A stretch of DNA of 64,000 bases from contig NZ_CANMNP010000006.1 of assembly GCF_947499295.1 (NCBI RefSeq), positions 186,001 to 250,000 of the forward strand, written 5' to 3'. Shown in pieces: positions 19,482 to 29,226 of this stretch; position 1 is the first letter of the stretch; every line of letters starts with the position of its first letter. Below the pieces are notes generated by a model. It saw nothing but the letters and a program-made list of their open reading frames with translations, was not told the origin of the DNA and did no database searches. Made by a program: the position numbers and the translations under genes. Origin of the DNA: an uncultured Roseibium sp. (GTDB lineage Bacteria; Pseudomonadota; Alphaproteobacteria; Rhizobiales; Stappiaceae).

Positions 19482-20546
19482 TCAGGTCAGCTGTTTTGGC
19501 TTCCAGCCTGAATAAAGTTCGTTGTCGGCAGTCAGCGGCAGGCTTATGGACCTGTTCTCGCGTGCTGCCTGGTAAATCGCGCTGACAAGCTCAATGGATT
19601 GTCGCCCGTCTTCAGCGCTTACGGCAAGTGTGCCGCCTTTTTCCAGTGCGTCCGCCAGAGCTTCAAAAAAGCCGGCGAACCCGGAAAGTCCGTCCTGCAC
19701 CCTGGAAAGGACATCATCGACTTCCGATTGCGTGATGGGCGCACGGGCGACGAATGTCCATTCGCCTTCGGCAGGCGCATAGGGTTCGCTGCCACTTTCG
19801 GCCGTCAGGCCTTCAAAGCAGAACCGAATGCGGCTGGTGTTTGTCGACGCACCAAGTGTGATCGAACTGGTTGCTACGCTGCCATTGACCATCTGGAATG
19901 AAATTGCAGCGCAATCTTCCACTTCGATGTCGTTCACACGCGTCGCAACCGAGGCGTTGACCCGCGCGGGAGCGCCCATGACAGTTGTGAGCAGATCATG
20001 ATTGTGAATGGCGTGACCAAGAACCGCACCGCCGTTTTCACCGTCCCAGGTCCCGCGCCAGGGGACAGCGTAATAGGCCTCATCCCTATCCCAGTGTGTT
20101 TCAAGACTTGCGGCATAAGGCTTGCCCGCAAGCCCGGCATCGATCAAAGCCTTGAGTTTTGCCATGCCCGGACCGAAGCGATACTGGAAAACCGGGGTCA
20201 GGCGGCGGTTTGCCTTTCTAGCGGCAGCCACCAGCTCGTCGGCTTCCTTGAGCGAGGTGACCAGCGGTTTTTCACAGACCACATGCTTGCCGGCTTCCAG
20301 GGCCTGCATGACGACCGGATAGTGAAGGTGTGGCGGTAGACAGACATCCACCAGATCGATTTCAGGATCGGCCATCACCCTGGACAGATCCGCCTCCACC
20401 TGGACGTTGGTGCCGGCGACAACGTCTGTCGCACGTTCAATGTCCAGATCGCACATGACTTTGACGGAATATCTCTCTGGCAGGGCGCGATACCCCTCCA
20501 GATGGGCACGGCCAATACCCGCACCAATGATCGCGACCCGGATCAT
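19482..20546 (-). CDS. Gfo/Idh/MocA family oxidoreductase (1)
   Basis: MIRVAIIGAGIGRAHLEGYRALPERYSVKVMCDLD; HVVCEKPLVTSLKEADELV. Confidence 0.9.
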   Translation of the reverse strand: MIRVAIIGAGIGRAHLEGYRALPERYSVKVMCDLDIERATDVVAGTNVQVEADLSRVMADPEIDLVDVCLPPHLHYPVVMQALEAGKHVVCEKPLVTSLKEADELVAAARKANRRLTPVFQYRFGPGMAKLKALIDAGLAGKPYAASLETHWDRDEAYYAVPWRGTWDGENGGAVLGHAIHNHDLLTTVMGAPARVNASVATRVNDIEVEDCAAISFQMVNGSVATSSITLGASTNTSRIRFCFEGLTAESGSEPYAPAEGEWTFVARAPITQSEVDDVLSRVQDGLSGFAGFFEALADALEKGGTLAVSAEDGRQSIELVSAIYQAARENRSISLPLTADNELYSGWKPKQLT

Positions 20547-21562
20547 GACTGACCTCGGTCTTCGGCGATGAGTTGCGCCTTAAGGCCAAGCTCCATAACC
20601 TTGAAAGCGTGGGTTTGGGACATCGCGGTTTCCGAACGGTTGTTGATGTCGTCGGTAAGTCGCTGAAAGTAGGGTAACCCGGCTTGTGAGCAGTCGATCT
20701 TTTCGCACCGTGTGCCGTTCACCAGGAACAAGTGATCAATGCCGGGTTTTCCGGCCACGTCGACATATTTACGGAGCTCAAGATAGCCTTGGGTTCCCAA
20801 AATCGTCAGTCTGCCATCACCCCAGGTCGGGAGTGCGTCGGGTGTATACCAGTCCACTCGAATGTAACCGTGTCCCTGGGAACTTCGCAGAACGATTTCG
20901 CCGAAGTCCTGGAGCCCTGGGCGGTGCGGATTGGCGTAGTTAGCAACGCTTGCAGCGGTGATCTCGGCATCCGCTGAACCGGTGAAGTACAGAAACTGGT
21001 CGATTTGATGCGATGCTATATCCGTCAGGATGCCGCCATAGCTGTCACGCTCGAAAAACCATTCGGGCCGAGAGGCTTCGTTCAGTCGATGCGGTCCCAT
21101 GCCAAGCGTTTGAACCACCTTGCCGATGGCGCCTTCCTGAACCAATTCCGCGGCGCGCGTAACACTTGCCACTTCGAACCGCTCAGAAAAGTTCACTGAC
21201 CAGATGCGGCCGGTCCGTTCAACACAGCTTTTGATCGCATCCAGTTGTTCCAGCGTCGTGCAGCCGGGTTTGTCGACCATGACGTCCTTGCCGGCCTCCA
21301 TCGCAGCAATCGCCAACTCCGCGCGTTGCGAAGGCACCGATGCAATCAGCACGAGGTCGATCGCAGGGTCATTGAAAATGTCTTCCCGGTTCTCGACCAT
21401 CGGTACATCCGGAAAACGTTTGGCGAAGCCTTCATGGGTTTCAGGCTTTCCCAGTGTCCACCAGGATGTGAACTCTGCCCCAGCCAGCTTCATGTTCTCC
21501 GACATTCCAAAAATGTGCCGGTGATCAATTCCCAACGCGGCGAACTTGAGGGGTTTTGACAT
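20543..21562 (-). CDS. Gfo/Idh/MocA family oxidoreductase (2)
   Basis: KFAALGIDHRHIFGMSENMKLAGAEFTSWW; GKDVMVDKPGCTTLEQLDAI; GGILTDIASHQIDQFLYFTG. Confidence 0.88.
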   Translation of the reverse strand: MSKPLKFAALGIDHRHIFGMSENMKLAGAEFTSWWTLGKPETHEGFAKRFPDVPMVENREDIFNDPAIDLVLIASVPSQRAELAIAAMEAGKDVMVDKPGCTTLEQLDAIKSCVERTGRIWSVNFSERFEVASVTRAAELVQEGAIGKVVQTLGMGPHRLNEASRPEWFFERDSYGGILTDIASHQIDQFLYFTGSADAEITAASVANYANPHRPGLQDFGEIVLRSSQGHGYIRVDWYTPDALPTWGDGRLTILGTQGYLELRKYVDVAGKPGIDHLFLVNGTRCEKIDCSQAGLPYFQRLTDDINNRSETAMSQTHAFKVMELGLKAQLIAEDRGQS

Positions 21563-22612
21563 TCAGTGCTCCAATTGGGGGATTGCTACGGCTGACTTTT
21601 GCGATGCGGACTGGATCAGAGCCTGGATCAACCGGTGCACCCGCAAGGCTTCGCGGCCGCTGCATTTCGGTGCACGCTTGTCGGCAATTGCATCGGCCAT
21701 ATCCTCGATCACTGCCTGGTGCCATTCGTGGGTAAATGCCATCGGATCGGCTCCTCCGCCCGTCGCACTTTCCTCGCCTAAAGTCTCGACGCTGCCATCA
21801 TGCATGAGGATCTCCAGTCGGCCGGATTTCAGGGCCGCCGATCCATGCTGGCAATGAAGTGTGATCGATTCCGCACCACCAGGGAAACTTGCCGTGCTGG
21901 CAACGAGAGAGCCGACTGCGCCATTGTCAAATCGCAGTCCGGCGCTGACAAAATCTTCTGCTTCCAGATCGTGAAGGGAGGTCTTTGCTGCCATTGCCTG
22001 AACCTCAATGACTGGACCGGTTAAGGACAAGGCAAGATCCAGTGTGTGGATCGCCTGGGAAATGAGCACGCCCCCGCCATCGCGCTGGTAGGTCCCTCGA
22101 CCGGGTTCGTCGTAGTAGGATTGCGCTCGCCACCAGGGAACCGTGATCTCCACCAGGGCGATCTCTCCCAATGTTCCTTGTTTCAGAACGTTGTCCAGCT
22201 GCTTTGCTGAAGCGCGCATGCGATGCTGGAAGACGATGCCGAGTGGAACGCCCGCGGTCTCACAGCGCCTGACAATGTCTTCAGCGGCCTCATATGTCCG
22301 CTCAATCGGTTTTTCCATAAGGATTGGCAGGCCGCGATCGGCAAGCGTTGCGACCATGTCTGACCGAGCATTTGGCGGTGTACAGACAATCACAAAATCC
22401 AGGTCCTTATCGGACACCAATTCCCGAAGGTCGGCGTAGATCTTCGGCGCTGCAGGTAGAAAACCGGATGCTTCGGTCAAGAATGCCTCGGCGCTTTTTT
22501 TGCTGCGCGATAGAACGCCTCGCAATGAGACCCTGCCGTTTGTAGCGGCAATGGCGCGTGCGTGGGTCTGCGCCACCATACCAAGTCCGACCAAGGCTAC
22601 TTGCATACTCAT
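21563..22612 (-). CDS. Gfo/Idh/MocA family oxidoreductase (3)
   Basis: MQVALVGLGMVAQTHARAIAATNGRVSLRGVLSR; LPILMEKPIERTYEAAEDIV; GGVLISQAIHTLDLALSLTG. ORF opens at 22630; start at 22612 preferred. Confidence 0.88.
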   Translation of the reverse strand: MSMQVALVGLGMVAQTHARAIAATNGRVSLRGVLSRSKKSAEAFLTEASGFLPAAPKIYADLRELVSDKDLDFVIVCTPPNARSDMVATLADRGLPILMEKPIERTYEAAEDIVRRCETAGVPLGIVFQHRMRASAKQLDNVLKQGTLGEIALVEITVPWWRAQSYYDEPGRGTYQRDGGGVLISQAIHTLDLALSLTGPVIEVQAMAAKTSLHDLEAEDFVSAGLRFDNGAVGSLVASTASFPGGAESITLHCQHGSAALKSGRLEILMHDGSVETLGEESATGGGADPMAFTHEWHQAVIEDMADAIADKRAPKCSGREALRVHRLIQALIQSASQKSAVAIPQLEH

Positions 22613-22650
22613 TAGGACCTTCTCGACCACCTTTATTTATCAACTAGCAC

Positions 22651-22695
22651 ACCGGTATACCGGTTGTAAATAGATGCGTGTACCGGTATACCGGT
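22651..22695. promoter_or_regulatory. Duplicated perfect operator ACCGGTATACCGGT
   Basis: Two identical 14-bp perfect palindromes at 22651-22664 and 22682-22695 (31 bp apart) in the divergent promoter between an oxidoreductase and a GntR gene. Confidence 0.85.
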
Positions 22696-22740
22696 AGGTA
22701 AGAATCCGGAATTTTCCTGTATCAATTTGGTCGAAAAACT

Positions 22741-23460
22741 ATGACGACAAGTGCCAATAGTCCGGCACGCACGGACTTGGAATTCAAGCGTATTGACGCT
22801 TCCAAACCAGCGGGCGATCAGATCTTCGGATCAATAAAACACGCCATCCTGAATATGGATCTACGGCCCGGGTGCATTGTCTCCGAAGCCGAAATTGCAG
22901 CAAAATTCGGGGCCAGCCGGACCCCCGTTCGAGAAGCTTTCATGCGCCTTCGCGAGGCGGGGCTGGTGGTCACTTATCCCAGCCGAGGCAATTTTATTTC
23001 CAGGCTCAACAAAGAAAAAATCCTGGAAGCCCGCTATTTGCGGGAAGCCCTTGAGATGGCGAATATTCGCCGCCTGGCCTCGGGCGGTTTGCCCAGTGCG
23101 TCCCACGATCGCTTGCTTCAAAACCTGAAAGCGCAGGAAGATGCTGTCGCCATTGGCGATGCAGTCGTCTTTGGAAACCTGGACGACGCATTTCACCTTG
23201 AACTTGCCGAAGCAACGGGATTTCCACGCGCCGCACAGGTGCTGGAGAAAGAAAAGATGGTTCTCGACCGTCTGCGTGTTTTGTCGCTCAGGGACAAGAA
23301 CCATCTTGGATTTCTAAAGGACGAACATGCGCGGATTTTTGAAGCAATTTGCGCCCGGGACCTTACTGAAGCGGTGCGTTTTGGCGAATTGCATTTCTCC
23401 TCCATCTTGAAAGTCCTGGCTGACCTTGAGATACGGCACTCGGACTATTTCGACGATTGA
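22741..23460 (+). CDS. GntR family (FadR/FCD) transcriptional regulator
   Basis: wHTH GDQIFGSIKHAILNMDLRPGCIVSEAEIAAKFGASRTPVREAFMRLREAGLV, then FCD-type effector domain. Confidence 0.9.
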   Translation: MTTSANSPARTDLEFKRIDASKPAGDQIFGSIKHAILNMDLRPGCIVSEAEIAAKFGASRTPVREAFMRLREAGLVVTYPSRGNFISRLNKEKILEARYLREALEMANIRRLASGGLPSASHDRLLQNLKAQEDAVAIGDAVVFGNLDDAFHLELAEATGFPRAAQVLEKEKMVLDRLRVLSLRDKNHLGFLKDEHARIFEAICARDLTEAVRFGELHFSSILKVLADLEIRHSDYFDD

Positions 23461-23496
23461 GTAGCAGCAAGTTGTCGATCGGGGATACGGGCAGGG

Positions 23497-25746
23497 CTAC
23501 TCGACCTGAAGAGTGAGCCTCTTTTCGGGAAACCTGGACGTTTTCACACTGATATGTGCGTTCCCCTTCTTACCTGACTGCGCACGCACCCAGAAGCCGG
23601 TGCCACCACCTCTCAGGGCGACCTTTTCGGGCCCGATGAGTTCAATCGGTCCATCGAGTTCGATGGAAACGCTGTCATTCAAGAAGGTGAGCGGATTGCC
23701 GACCTGGTCCAGAGCCTTTGTCAGAACACGCGTTTCATTGTGGTCCGGATTGAGCGTCATCCGATCAGGTTCCAGACGCAACTCCGTTGCCAGAGGGTTG
23801 GCGACAAAATTCCGCGTTACGACCGGCTCGCCATTTAAGTAGCCTGTAAATTCGACATCCGGCCAGTCATGCCCCCAGACCCCGAGTGCGTCTTCTGCTT
23901 CCGTACTCAGTTCTAGGCAGAACGGTGGATGCGGCAAATGTGGAAAGTTTACTGTGTCGCGGAAGATCTCGAAGCTGTTGCCATTGGAATAGGTCATTCT
24001 GATTTCATCGCAGTTCGATAACACCATAAGCGGAAGTGTGCCGCCAATGTTGCGTTCACCACGCGCCCATATACTGACAGGCTCCAATATCACCTTGCGG
24101 TTCGGGCTGGTCTGGCTTGCATAGGCGTAACCTGCAAGCTTCATTTCCCGAAACATCGTCATGACACCGTGATAGCAAACCCTGTCGCCCGATCCGAAAT
24201 CCTGATGTGTGTTGTAATCGAACATGCACCAGCCAATGCAGCCTGAAACGGCATCGTCACCATAAGCAGCGTTCAGAATTTCAAGGTGCCGGGTAACGTG
24301 CTCTATTTGCCGCTGTTCCTGATCGAATATCTTGGTGGGATACATGTGACCATTATATTCGGTCACGAGGTAGGGCACCGGTTTCACGAGTCCCGTGGTT
24401 TCCTTCCGGTCTCTCAGCGGCGTTCGCGGACGATTGACACGAGGATCTTCAAACGATCCCAGAACGAAATCGTTGAATGTATAGACATCTTCAAGCAACG
24501 AACTTTCGGTATCTTTGCGAATTCCACCCGTCTGTCTTGTCCTGTCCAGTTCCCGGGCAAGCGCATTGGTGCGTTGATAAAAGGCGTCGTCGTCAGCAGA
24601 TTCATTGATGCGGACACCCCAGAGTACGATGGAGGGATGGTTCCAGTCCCGCTCGATCATGCGCCGCACATTTTGAACAGCTTCGTCTTTCCAGGTCTCG
24701 CCGCCAATATGCTGCCAGCCGGGTATTTCCTCCAGAACCAGAAGTCCGATCCTGTCGCAATGATCCAGGAACCATGGCGATTGTGGGTAGTGAGAGGTTC
24801 TGACGATATTGCAGCCCAACTCTTCCTTCAGCAGTTCGGCATCGCGTTCCTGTGAAGCGCGCCCTTGTGCGTAACCGGAATAGGGAAACGACTGGTGCCG
24901 GTTCAATCCGATCAGCTTCACCTTCCTGCCGTTGATGAGGAAGCCCGCCGGTGTGAATTCTGCCGTGCGGAAGCCAAAGACTGTTTCGAAAGTGTCTTTT
25001 GAACCATCTGCGCGCATTGCAAGGCGAAGCGTATAGAGGGCAGGATTGTCCAGGTCCCATAGCGATATGTTTTTTAGATTCTCGAACGCCAGAGCAGCAA
25101 TCTGGTCGGCAACAATGTCTGTAGTGCTCGCCGCAATGAATTCGCCGTCAGGGGAGATCAGTTCCCCATGAAGCTGACCGTTGACCGCCGTTTGAGCAGG
25201 ATTGCTCAACCAGATCCTGGCAAAAACACCGGGTGCTTCGCTCAGTGTGTCTTGCGTCTCGATCTTCACTGTCTTGATCGAGATACTGTCAGCAATTTGC
25301 AGCCAGGCTTCGCGATAGATGCCGGCATAGGTCAGGTAATCGATACGGCCGCCAAAGGGTGGGATGTCCGGATTTTCCGATCCATCCACGCATACGGTGA
25401 TCAGGCATTCGCCGTCGCGAAATGCCTCTGTCAGCCGGACTTCAAAAGGCGTGTAACCGTCCTTGTGTCCGGCAACGTGCACCCCGTTCAAAAAGACCGA
25501 TGCATTCGCCATGACACCGTCAAAAACGAGATTGATCTCCTTGTCTTGAAAGGAGTCGGACCATTGCAGCTTCTTTTGATAGGTGAAGGGTTTTTGATAG
25601 GAGCGTTCGTCGAAATAGTCGAACGGCAATTCAATGGCGGTATGCGGCAATCTCACCGTGTCGCCGTCGAGGTGTTGACCTGCCATTTGCGGCTCAAAAC
25701 CTGCGACGAAGGTCCAGTCTTCACAGAAATTCAGTTTCTTGGGCAT
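23497..25746 (-). CDS. Glycoside hydrolase family 2 (beta-glucuronidase/beta-galactosidase-like)
   Basis: MPKKLNFCEDWTF; FDGVMANASVFLNGVHVAGHKDGYTPFEV; VKLIGLNRHQSFPYSGYAQ; LGCNIVRTSHYPQSPWFLDHCDRIGLLVLEEIPGWQHIG; WNHPSIVLWGVRINES; VTEYNGHMYPTK. ORF opens at 25872 but ATG 25746 starts the conserved region. Confidence 0.9.
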   Translation of the reverse strand: MPKKLNFCEDWTFVAGFEPQMAGQHLDGDTVRLPHTAIELPFDYFDERSYQKPFTYQKKLQWSDSFQDKEINLVFDGVMANASVFLNGVHVAGHKDGYTPFEVRLTEAFRDGECLITVCVDGSENPDIPPFGGRIDYLTYAGIYREAWLQIADSISIKTVKIETQDTLSEAPGVFARIWLSNPAQTAVNGQLHGELISPDGEFIAASTTDIVADQIAALAFENLKNISLWDLDNPALYTLRLAMRADGSKDTFETVFGFRTAEFTPAGFLINGRKVKLIGLNRHQSFPYSGYAQGRASQERDAELLKEELGCNIVRTSHYPQSPWFLDHCDRIGLLVLEEIPGWQHIGGETWKDEAVQNVRRMIERDWNHPSIVLWGVRINESADDDAFYQRTNALARELDRTRQTGGIRKDTESSLLEDVYTFNDFVLGSFEDPRVNRPRTPLRDRKETTGLVKPVPYLVTEYNGHMYPTKIFDQEQRQIEHVTRHLEILNAAYGDDAVSGCIGWCMFDYNTHQDFGSGDRVCYHGVMTMFREMKLAGYAYASQTSPNRKVILEPVSIWARGERNIGGTLPLMVLSNCDEIRMTYSNGNSFEIFRDTVNFPHLPHPPFCLELSTEAEDALGVWGHDWPDVEFTGYLNGEPVVTRNFVANPLATELRLEPDRMTLNPDHNETRVLTKALDQVGNPLTFLNDSVSIELDGPIELIGPEKVALRGGGTGFWVRAQSGKKGNAHISVKTSRFPEKRLTLQVE

Positions 25747-25896
25747 TGGTGGTCCTGTCCGGCGGAAAACGTGGGTCCGGTCGGGCGGACGCGCCATTGG
25801 ATCCACCCAACCGGAACTACCTGAGGGGGCGATTGCCAGTGGGACGGCTATTGCAATCCTCAAGTTCGACAAGAATGGGACGGCACCGAGTGTCTG

Positions 25897-25916
25897 TTTA
25901 GTAAAATTTTACTAAA
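25897..25916. promoter_or_regulatory. 20-bp perfect palindrome upstream of GH2 gene
   Basis: TTTAGTAAAATTTTACTAAA, identical to its reverse complement. Confidence 0.7.
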
Positions 25917-25932
25917 ATTTTTGATGAGAGTT

Positions 25933-26946
25933 TTACTTCACACTATTCCGCCAGATTATCGGAGCCTGAATGACGACTTTCTTGGCGATGTCGCGTCCTG
26001 AAAGCCGTTCCAGCAGCTGATTGACTGCAGAAGTTCCGATCTCCTCCGGCGCGAGCCTAACGCTTGCCAGGGCCGGGTCCAAAAGCTCCGAAGCAGGGTT
26101 GTCGTTGAACCCGACCACCGCTACGTCCTGCGCGATTTTCAGACCGGCATCCCGGACGGCCTTGTAGGCTCCAACCGCCATGTCGTCGGTGCAAGCCACA
26201 ATGGCATCAGGTCTCGGTTCCACGGCAAGCAACTCACGCGTACATTCAAGACCGTTATCCGTCGTGTTGCCTGCCAGAGAGACGAGAGTTCTGTCGAAAG
26301 AATCCTTTGTCCCCAGCCAGTCCTTATAAGCTTCAAATCGTGCTTCATAAATCTCAGGATGTTCTCCGAGCGAGCACCCACCGATGAAACCAATTCTGCG
26401 ATAGCCTTTGGACGTCAATCCGGTCATGAGCTGTTCGGTGGCGGAGTAAAGATCGTGCCCGACGCTGTCAAAATCGGGTTCCTCGGGCAAGAAATCAGCA
26501 AATACGATCAGATTTTGCCAAAAGTCCCGTGCCTGTCGGTGGATCCCAGACCCTTGTCCTACGACAATGGCGCCCCGCGTTTTGCCGTCAGGCTGGAAAA
26601 GCTCCGGATAGAGGCACTTAACAGTTACCACGTGGACATCTAGCTCAAGACACCGGCTCTCGACGCCGTTTTTCAGTCTTGAATAATAAGATCCTTCCGA
26701 GACGTGCTTCCAGCGCTCTCCAAGTTCGAGGTATATTTCTGAAACTTTCGGGCGAAAAGACATTCGTCCAGAGGCGGATGTGTTCCGGCGTTCCTTCAAC
26801 GGCTTGTAGTCGAGTTCTTCCGCAACGGCGACAATACGTGCGCGGGTCTGCGGTGACACGGAGATCGTGGCATCCCTGTTCAGAACCCTGGATACCGTTG
26901 CGATCGAGGTGCCGACAATTTCAGCAATGTCTTTAAGCTTGGCCAA
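25933..26946 (-). CDS. LacI family transcriptional regulator
   Basis: MAKLKDIAEIVGTSIATVSRVLNRDATISVSPQTRARIVAVAEELDYKP LacI HTH, then periplasmic-binding-like domain. Confidence 0.93.
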   Translation of the reverse strand: MAKLKDIAEIVGTSIATVSRVLNRDATISVSPQTRARIVAVAEELDYKPLKERRNTSASGRMSFRPKVSEIYLELGERWKHVSEGSYYSRLKNGVESRCLELDVHVVTVKCLYPELFQPDGKTRGAIVVGQGSGIHRQARDFWQNLIVFADFLPEEPDFDSVGHDLYSATEQLMTGLTSKGYRRIGFIGGCSLGEHPEIYEARFEAYKDWLGTKDSFDRTLVSLAGNTTDNGLECTRELLAVEPRPDAIVACTDDMAVGAYKAVRDAGLKIAQDVAVVGFNDNPASELLDPALASVRLAPEEIGTSAVNQLLERLSGRDIAKKVVIQAPIIWRNSVK

Positions 26947-27071
26947 TTGTCCTACTTGCCGGAATGAACGCCGATAAGGGGGAGCGGATTACAACATCCC
27001 GGACCTCATAGGAATTCCAATATGTTCGGATTTCAAGATGCCAGCCAAGGATTATGTGTGAACTGCTTCAC

Positions 27072-27101
27072 AAAAAAAGCCCGGCAACGCGTTGCCGGGC
27101 T
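27072..27101 (-). terminator. Rho-independent terminator of the minus-strand ABC operon
   Basis: AGCCCGGCAACGCGTTGCCGGGCT perfect 24-bp palindrome (27078-27101) next to an A-tract on + (U-tract on -), just after the stop at 27125. Confidence 0.85.
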
Positions 27102-27124
27102 CTTTCCAACTGGTTTGATCGGAC

Positions 27125-28168
27125 CTATCGCGCAGGAAGCGGGATCCACTCAGCAACGGAAACGTCAGCATGTTGGAACTGCGGCATCTTCTCACCGAGG
27201 TCTTCCATGTTGCGCACATCCTGCTCGTTCAGGAAGGACTGCGTGATCAATGTCGGCGGAACGATTACCTGCTTGCCCGGATCTTCTCCGGCAAGCATAA
27301 GCGCAAGCGTGCGTACGCTGACCTCGCCAACGACGGCCGGGTTGGTGGCAACCGTTGCGGCCCAGGCAGAGTCCGGCTCACGCATGGCGGAGATATCGGC
27401 AGTGGAGACATCCGCTGAATAGATTTTGATGTCCTGGCTGAGGCCTGCCTCATCAACGGCGATTTTCACACCCTTCGCAAACTCGTCATAGGGTGCGAAG
27501 ACAACATTGATGGTCGGGTTGGCCTGCAGCACAGAGCGCGCCTGATTGGCAACCGAGTTGGCAATCGGATTGTCGAGCGTGCCGAACATCGCAGCTTCCT
27601 TGATGCCCGGATTGTCCTTCTTGACTTCCTTCCAGGCAACGTCCCGCCGATCAAGGGGGGCGATGCCAGGCACGTAGACATAGCCAGCCGTGAAGCTGTC
27701 GCCATTGTCCTTGATCGCCTGCTCGAGTGCCATTTTTCCAAGCAGATAGTCTGACTGCTCAACCTGTGGGATGGAGTCGTTTTCGACATTCACATCAAAA
27801 GCGACAACCTTTATGCCTGCATCGACGGCCCGTTGGGCGGCCGGTTTCATGGACTCCGTCAAACCGTGTTGAATGACGATCCCGTCAACGCCGAGGGCGA
27901 TTGCCTGATCGACCATATCCGCCTGAAGGGCCGCATCCTGGCGGCTGTCAAAGACGCGCAGATCGACACCGAGGGCTTCGGCCTGCTTTTCCACGCCCGA
28001 GAGATAGGATTGGAAGAAGTCGCCTGTTGAAAGATAGCGGACCAGTGCGATCTTCACGTCCTCAGGTTTGTCGAATGGTGCGGGCATGTCGGCTGCAAGC
28101 GCGCTGCCGCTGCCAAGACCCAGGCCAGCCACCATGGCGAGCTTCATGAATTCACGTCTGAGCATATT
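27125..28168 (-). CDS. Ribose-type ABC transporter substrate-binding protein
   Basis: MLRREFMKLAMVAGLGLGSGSALAADMP signal; GVDGIVIQHGLTESMKPAAQRAVDAGIKVVAFDVNV typical of RbsB-type binding proteins. Confidence 0.88.
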   Translation of the reverse strand, partial: NMLRREFMKLAMVAGLGLGSGSALAADMPAPFDKPEDVKIALVRYLSTGDFFQSYLSGVEKQAEALGVDLRVFDSRQDAALQADMVDQAIALGVDGIVIQHGLTESMKPAAQRAVDAGIKVVAFDVNVENDSIPQVEQSDYLLGKMALEQAIKDNGDSFTAGYVYVPGIAPLDRRDVAWKEVKKDNPGIKEAAMFGTLDNPIANSVANQARSVLQANPTINVVFAPYDEFAKGVKIAVDEAGLSQDIKIYSADVSTADISAMREPDSAWAATVATNPAVVGEVSVRTLALMLAGEDPGKQVIVPPTLITQSFLNEQDVRNMEDLGEKMPQFQHADVSVAEWIPLPAR

Positions 28169-28202
28169 GTTTCCTCCCAATATGAACGGCGCCCGGCGGG
28201 CG

Positions 28203-29216
28203 TCACGCAGTTCTCCTGCCTCCGCGTCGCGATGACAGGTAGAAAGTAAAGACCAGGGCTGCGACCAGCACAGCTCCCTTGACGAAATCCTGCATGTAGT
28301 AAGGGGCATTCATCATGGTCAGACCCTGAAGAAGAATGCCGACAAAGAGCGCACCTGCAGCCGTGCCGAATGCGTTCGGGCGAGCCGCGCCGAGAACCGC
28401 AAAGCCGATCAGGGCGGCGGCCACGCTGTCGAGCAGCAGGTTGTTGCCCGATGCGATGTCGCCGCGGCCGAGACGCGCTGCGAGCAGAATTCCGCCAACC
28501 GAGGCCAGCATTCCGGAAATCATGTAGGCAACAATCTTGTAGCGGTGGACATTTGTTCCGACCAGACCGGCTGCTCTTTCATTGGAACCGATCGCATACA
28601 TCAGGCGTCCATGCCTAGTGTATCCGAGAAACAGCCAGATCAAGAGAGCGATCAGCAGAAAGACGACGACGGGCACAGGCACGAGCCTGTCCAGGAACAG
28701 ATCGAACCGATGACGGCCGAGCCAGAGAAAAGCCGCGGAAAATGTGCCTTCGGCAACAGATCCGTTCTCGAGGCTCATTCCGGTCGCAATGGAATTGCCC
28801 TGTGTTGGAATGCGCTGAAGGCCAATCAGAAGGAACATCATGCCAAGGGTGGCCAGAAGATCAGGCACACGCATCTTGACGATCAAAAGGCCATTCACCA
28901 ATCCGACGAGTGCCCCCATGATGAGACAGAGTGCGACAGCGACAAAGGCCGATTGTTCGAGGATGACCATCGTATAAGCAGATAGCATCAAGGCAGAAGT
29001 CGCGACCGAGCCGATAGAAAGGTCAAAACCGCCTACGACCAGAGTACAGGTGACACCGAGTGCCAGGATGCCTGTTATGGCTACCGACTGCAAAATAAAG
29101 ACAGCCGAGCGCGGGCTGGCAAATCCGCTCGCGTAGATCGAGAAGAAAAGCGCAAGCCCGCCCAGCAGGATCAGGAAGCCGTATTTGATAGCGAAATCGA
29201 GTGCGTTCTTGTTCAT
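28203..29216 (-). CDS. Ribose-type ABC transporter permease
   Basis: MNKNALDFAIKYGFLILLGGL; ITGILALGVTCTLVVGGFDLSIGSVATSALMLSA typical of RbsC-type permeases. Confidence 0.88.
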   Translation of the reverse strand: MNKNALDFAIKYGFLILLGGLALFFSIYASGFASPRSAVFILQSVAITGILALGVTCTLVVGGFDLSIGSVATSALMLSAYTMVILEQSAFVAVALCLIMGALVGLVNGLLIVKMRVPDLLATLGMMFLLIGLQRIPTQGNSIATGMSLENGSVAEGTFSAAFLWLGRHRFDLFLDRLVPVPVVVFLLIALLIWLFLGYTRHGRLMYAIGSNERAAGLVGTNVHRYKIVAYMISGMLASVGGILLAARLGRGDIASGNNLLLDSVAAALIGFAVLGAARPNAFGTAAGALFVGILLQGLTMMNAPYYMQDFVKGAVLVAALVFTFYLSSRRGGRRTA

Positions 29217-29226
29217 TTTCCAAATT

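Noticed and set aside
28192-28204. CGCCCGGCGGGCG palindrome between permease and SBP
   Set aside because: Single-nucleotide centre gives a poor hairpin and it overlaps the permease stop; likely GC-driven.
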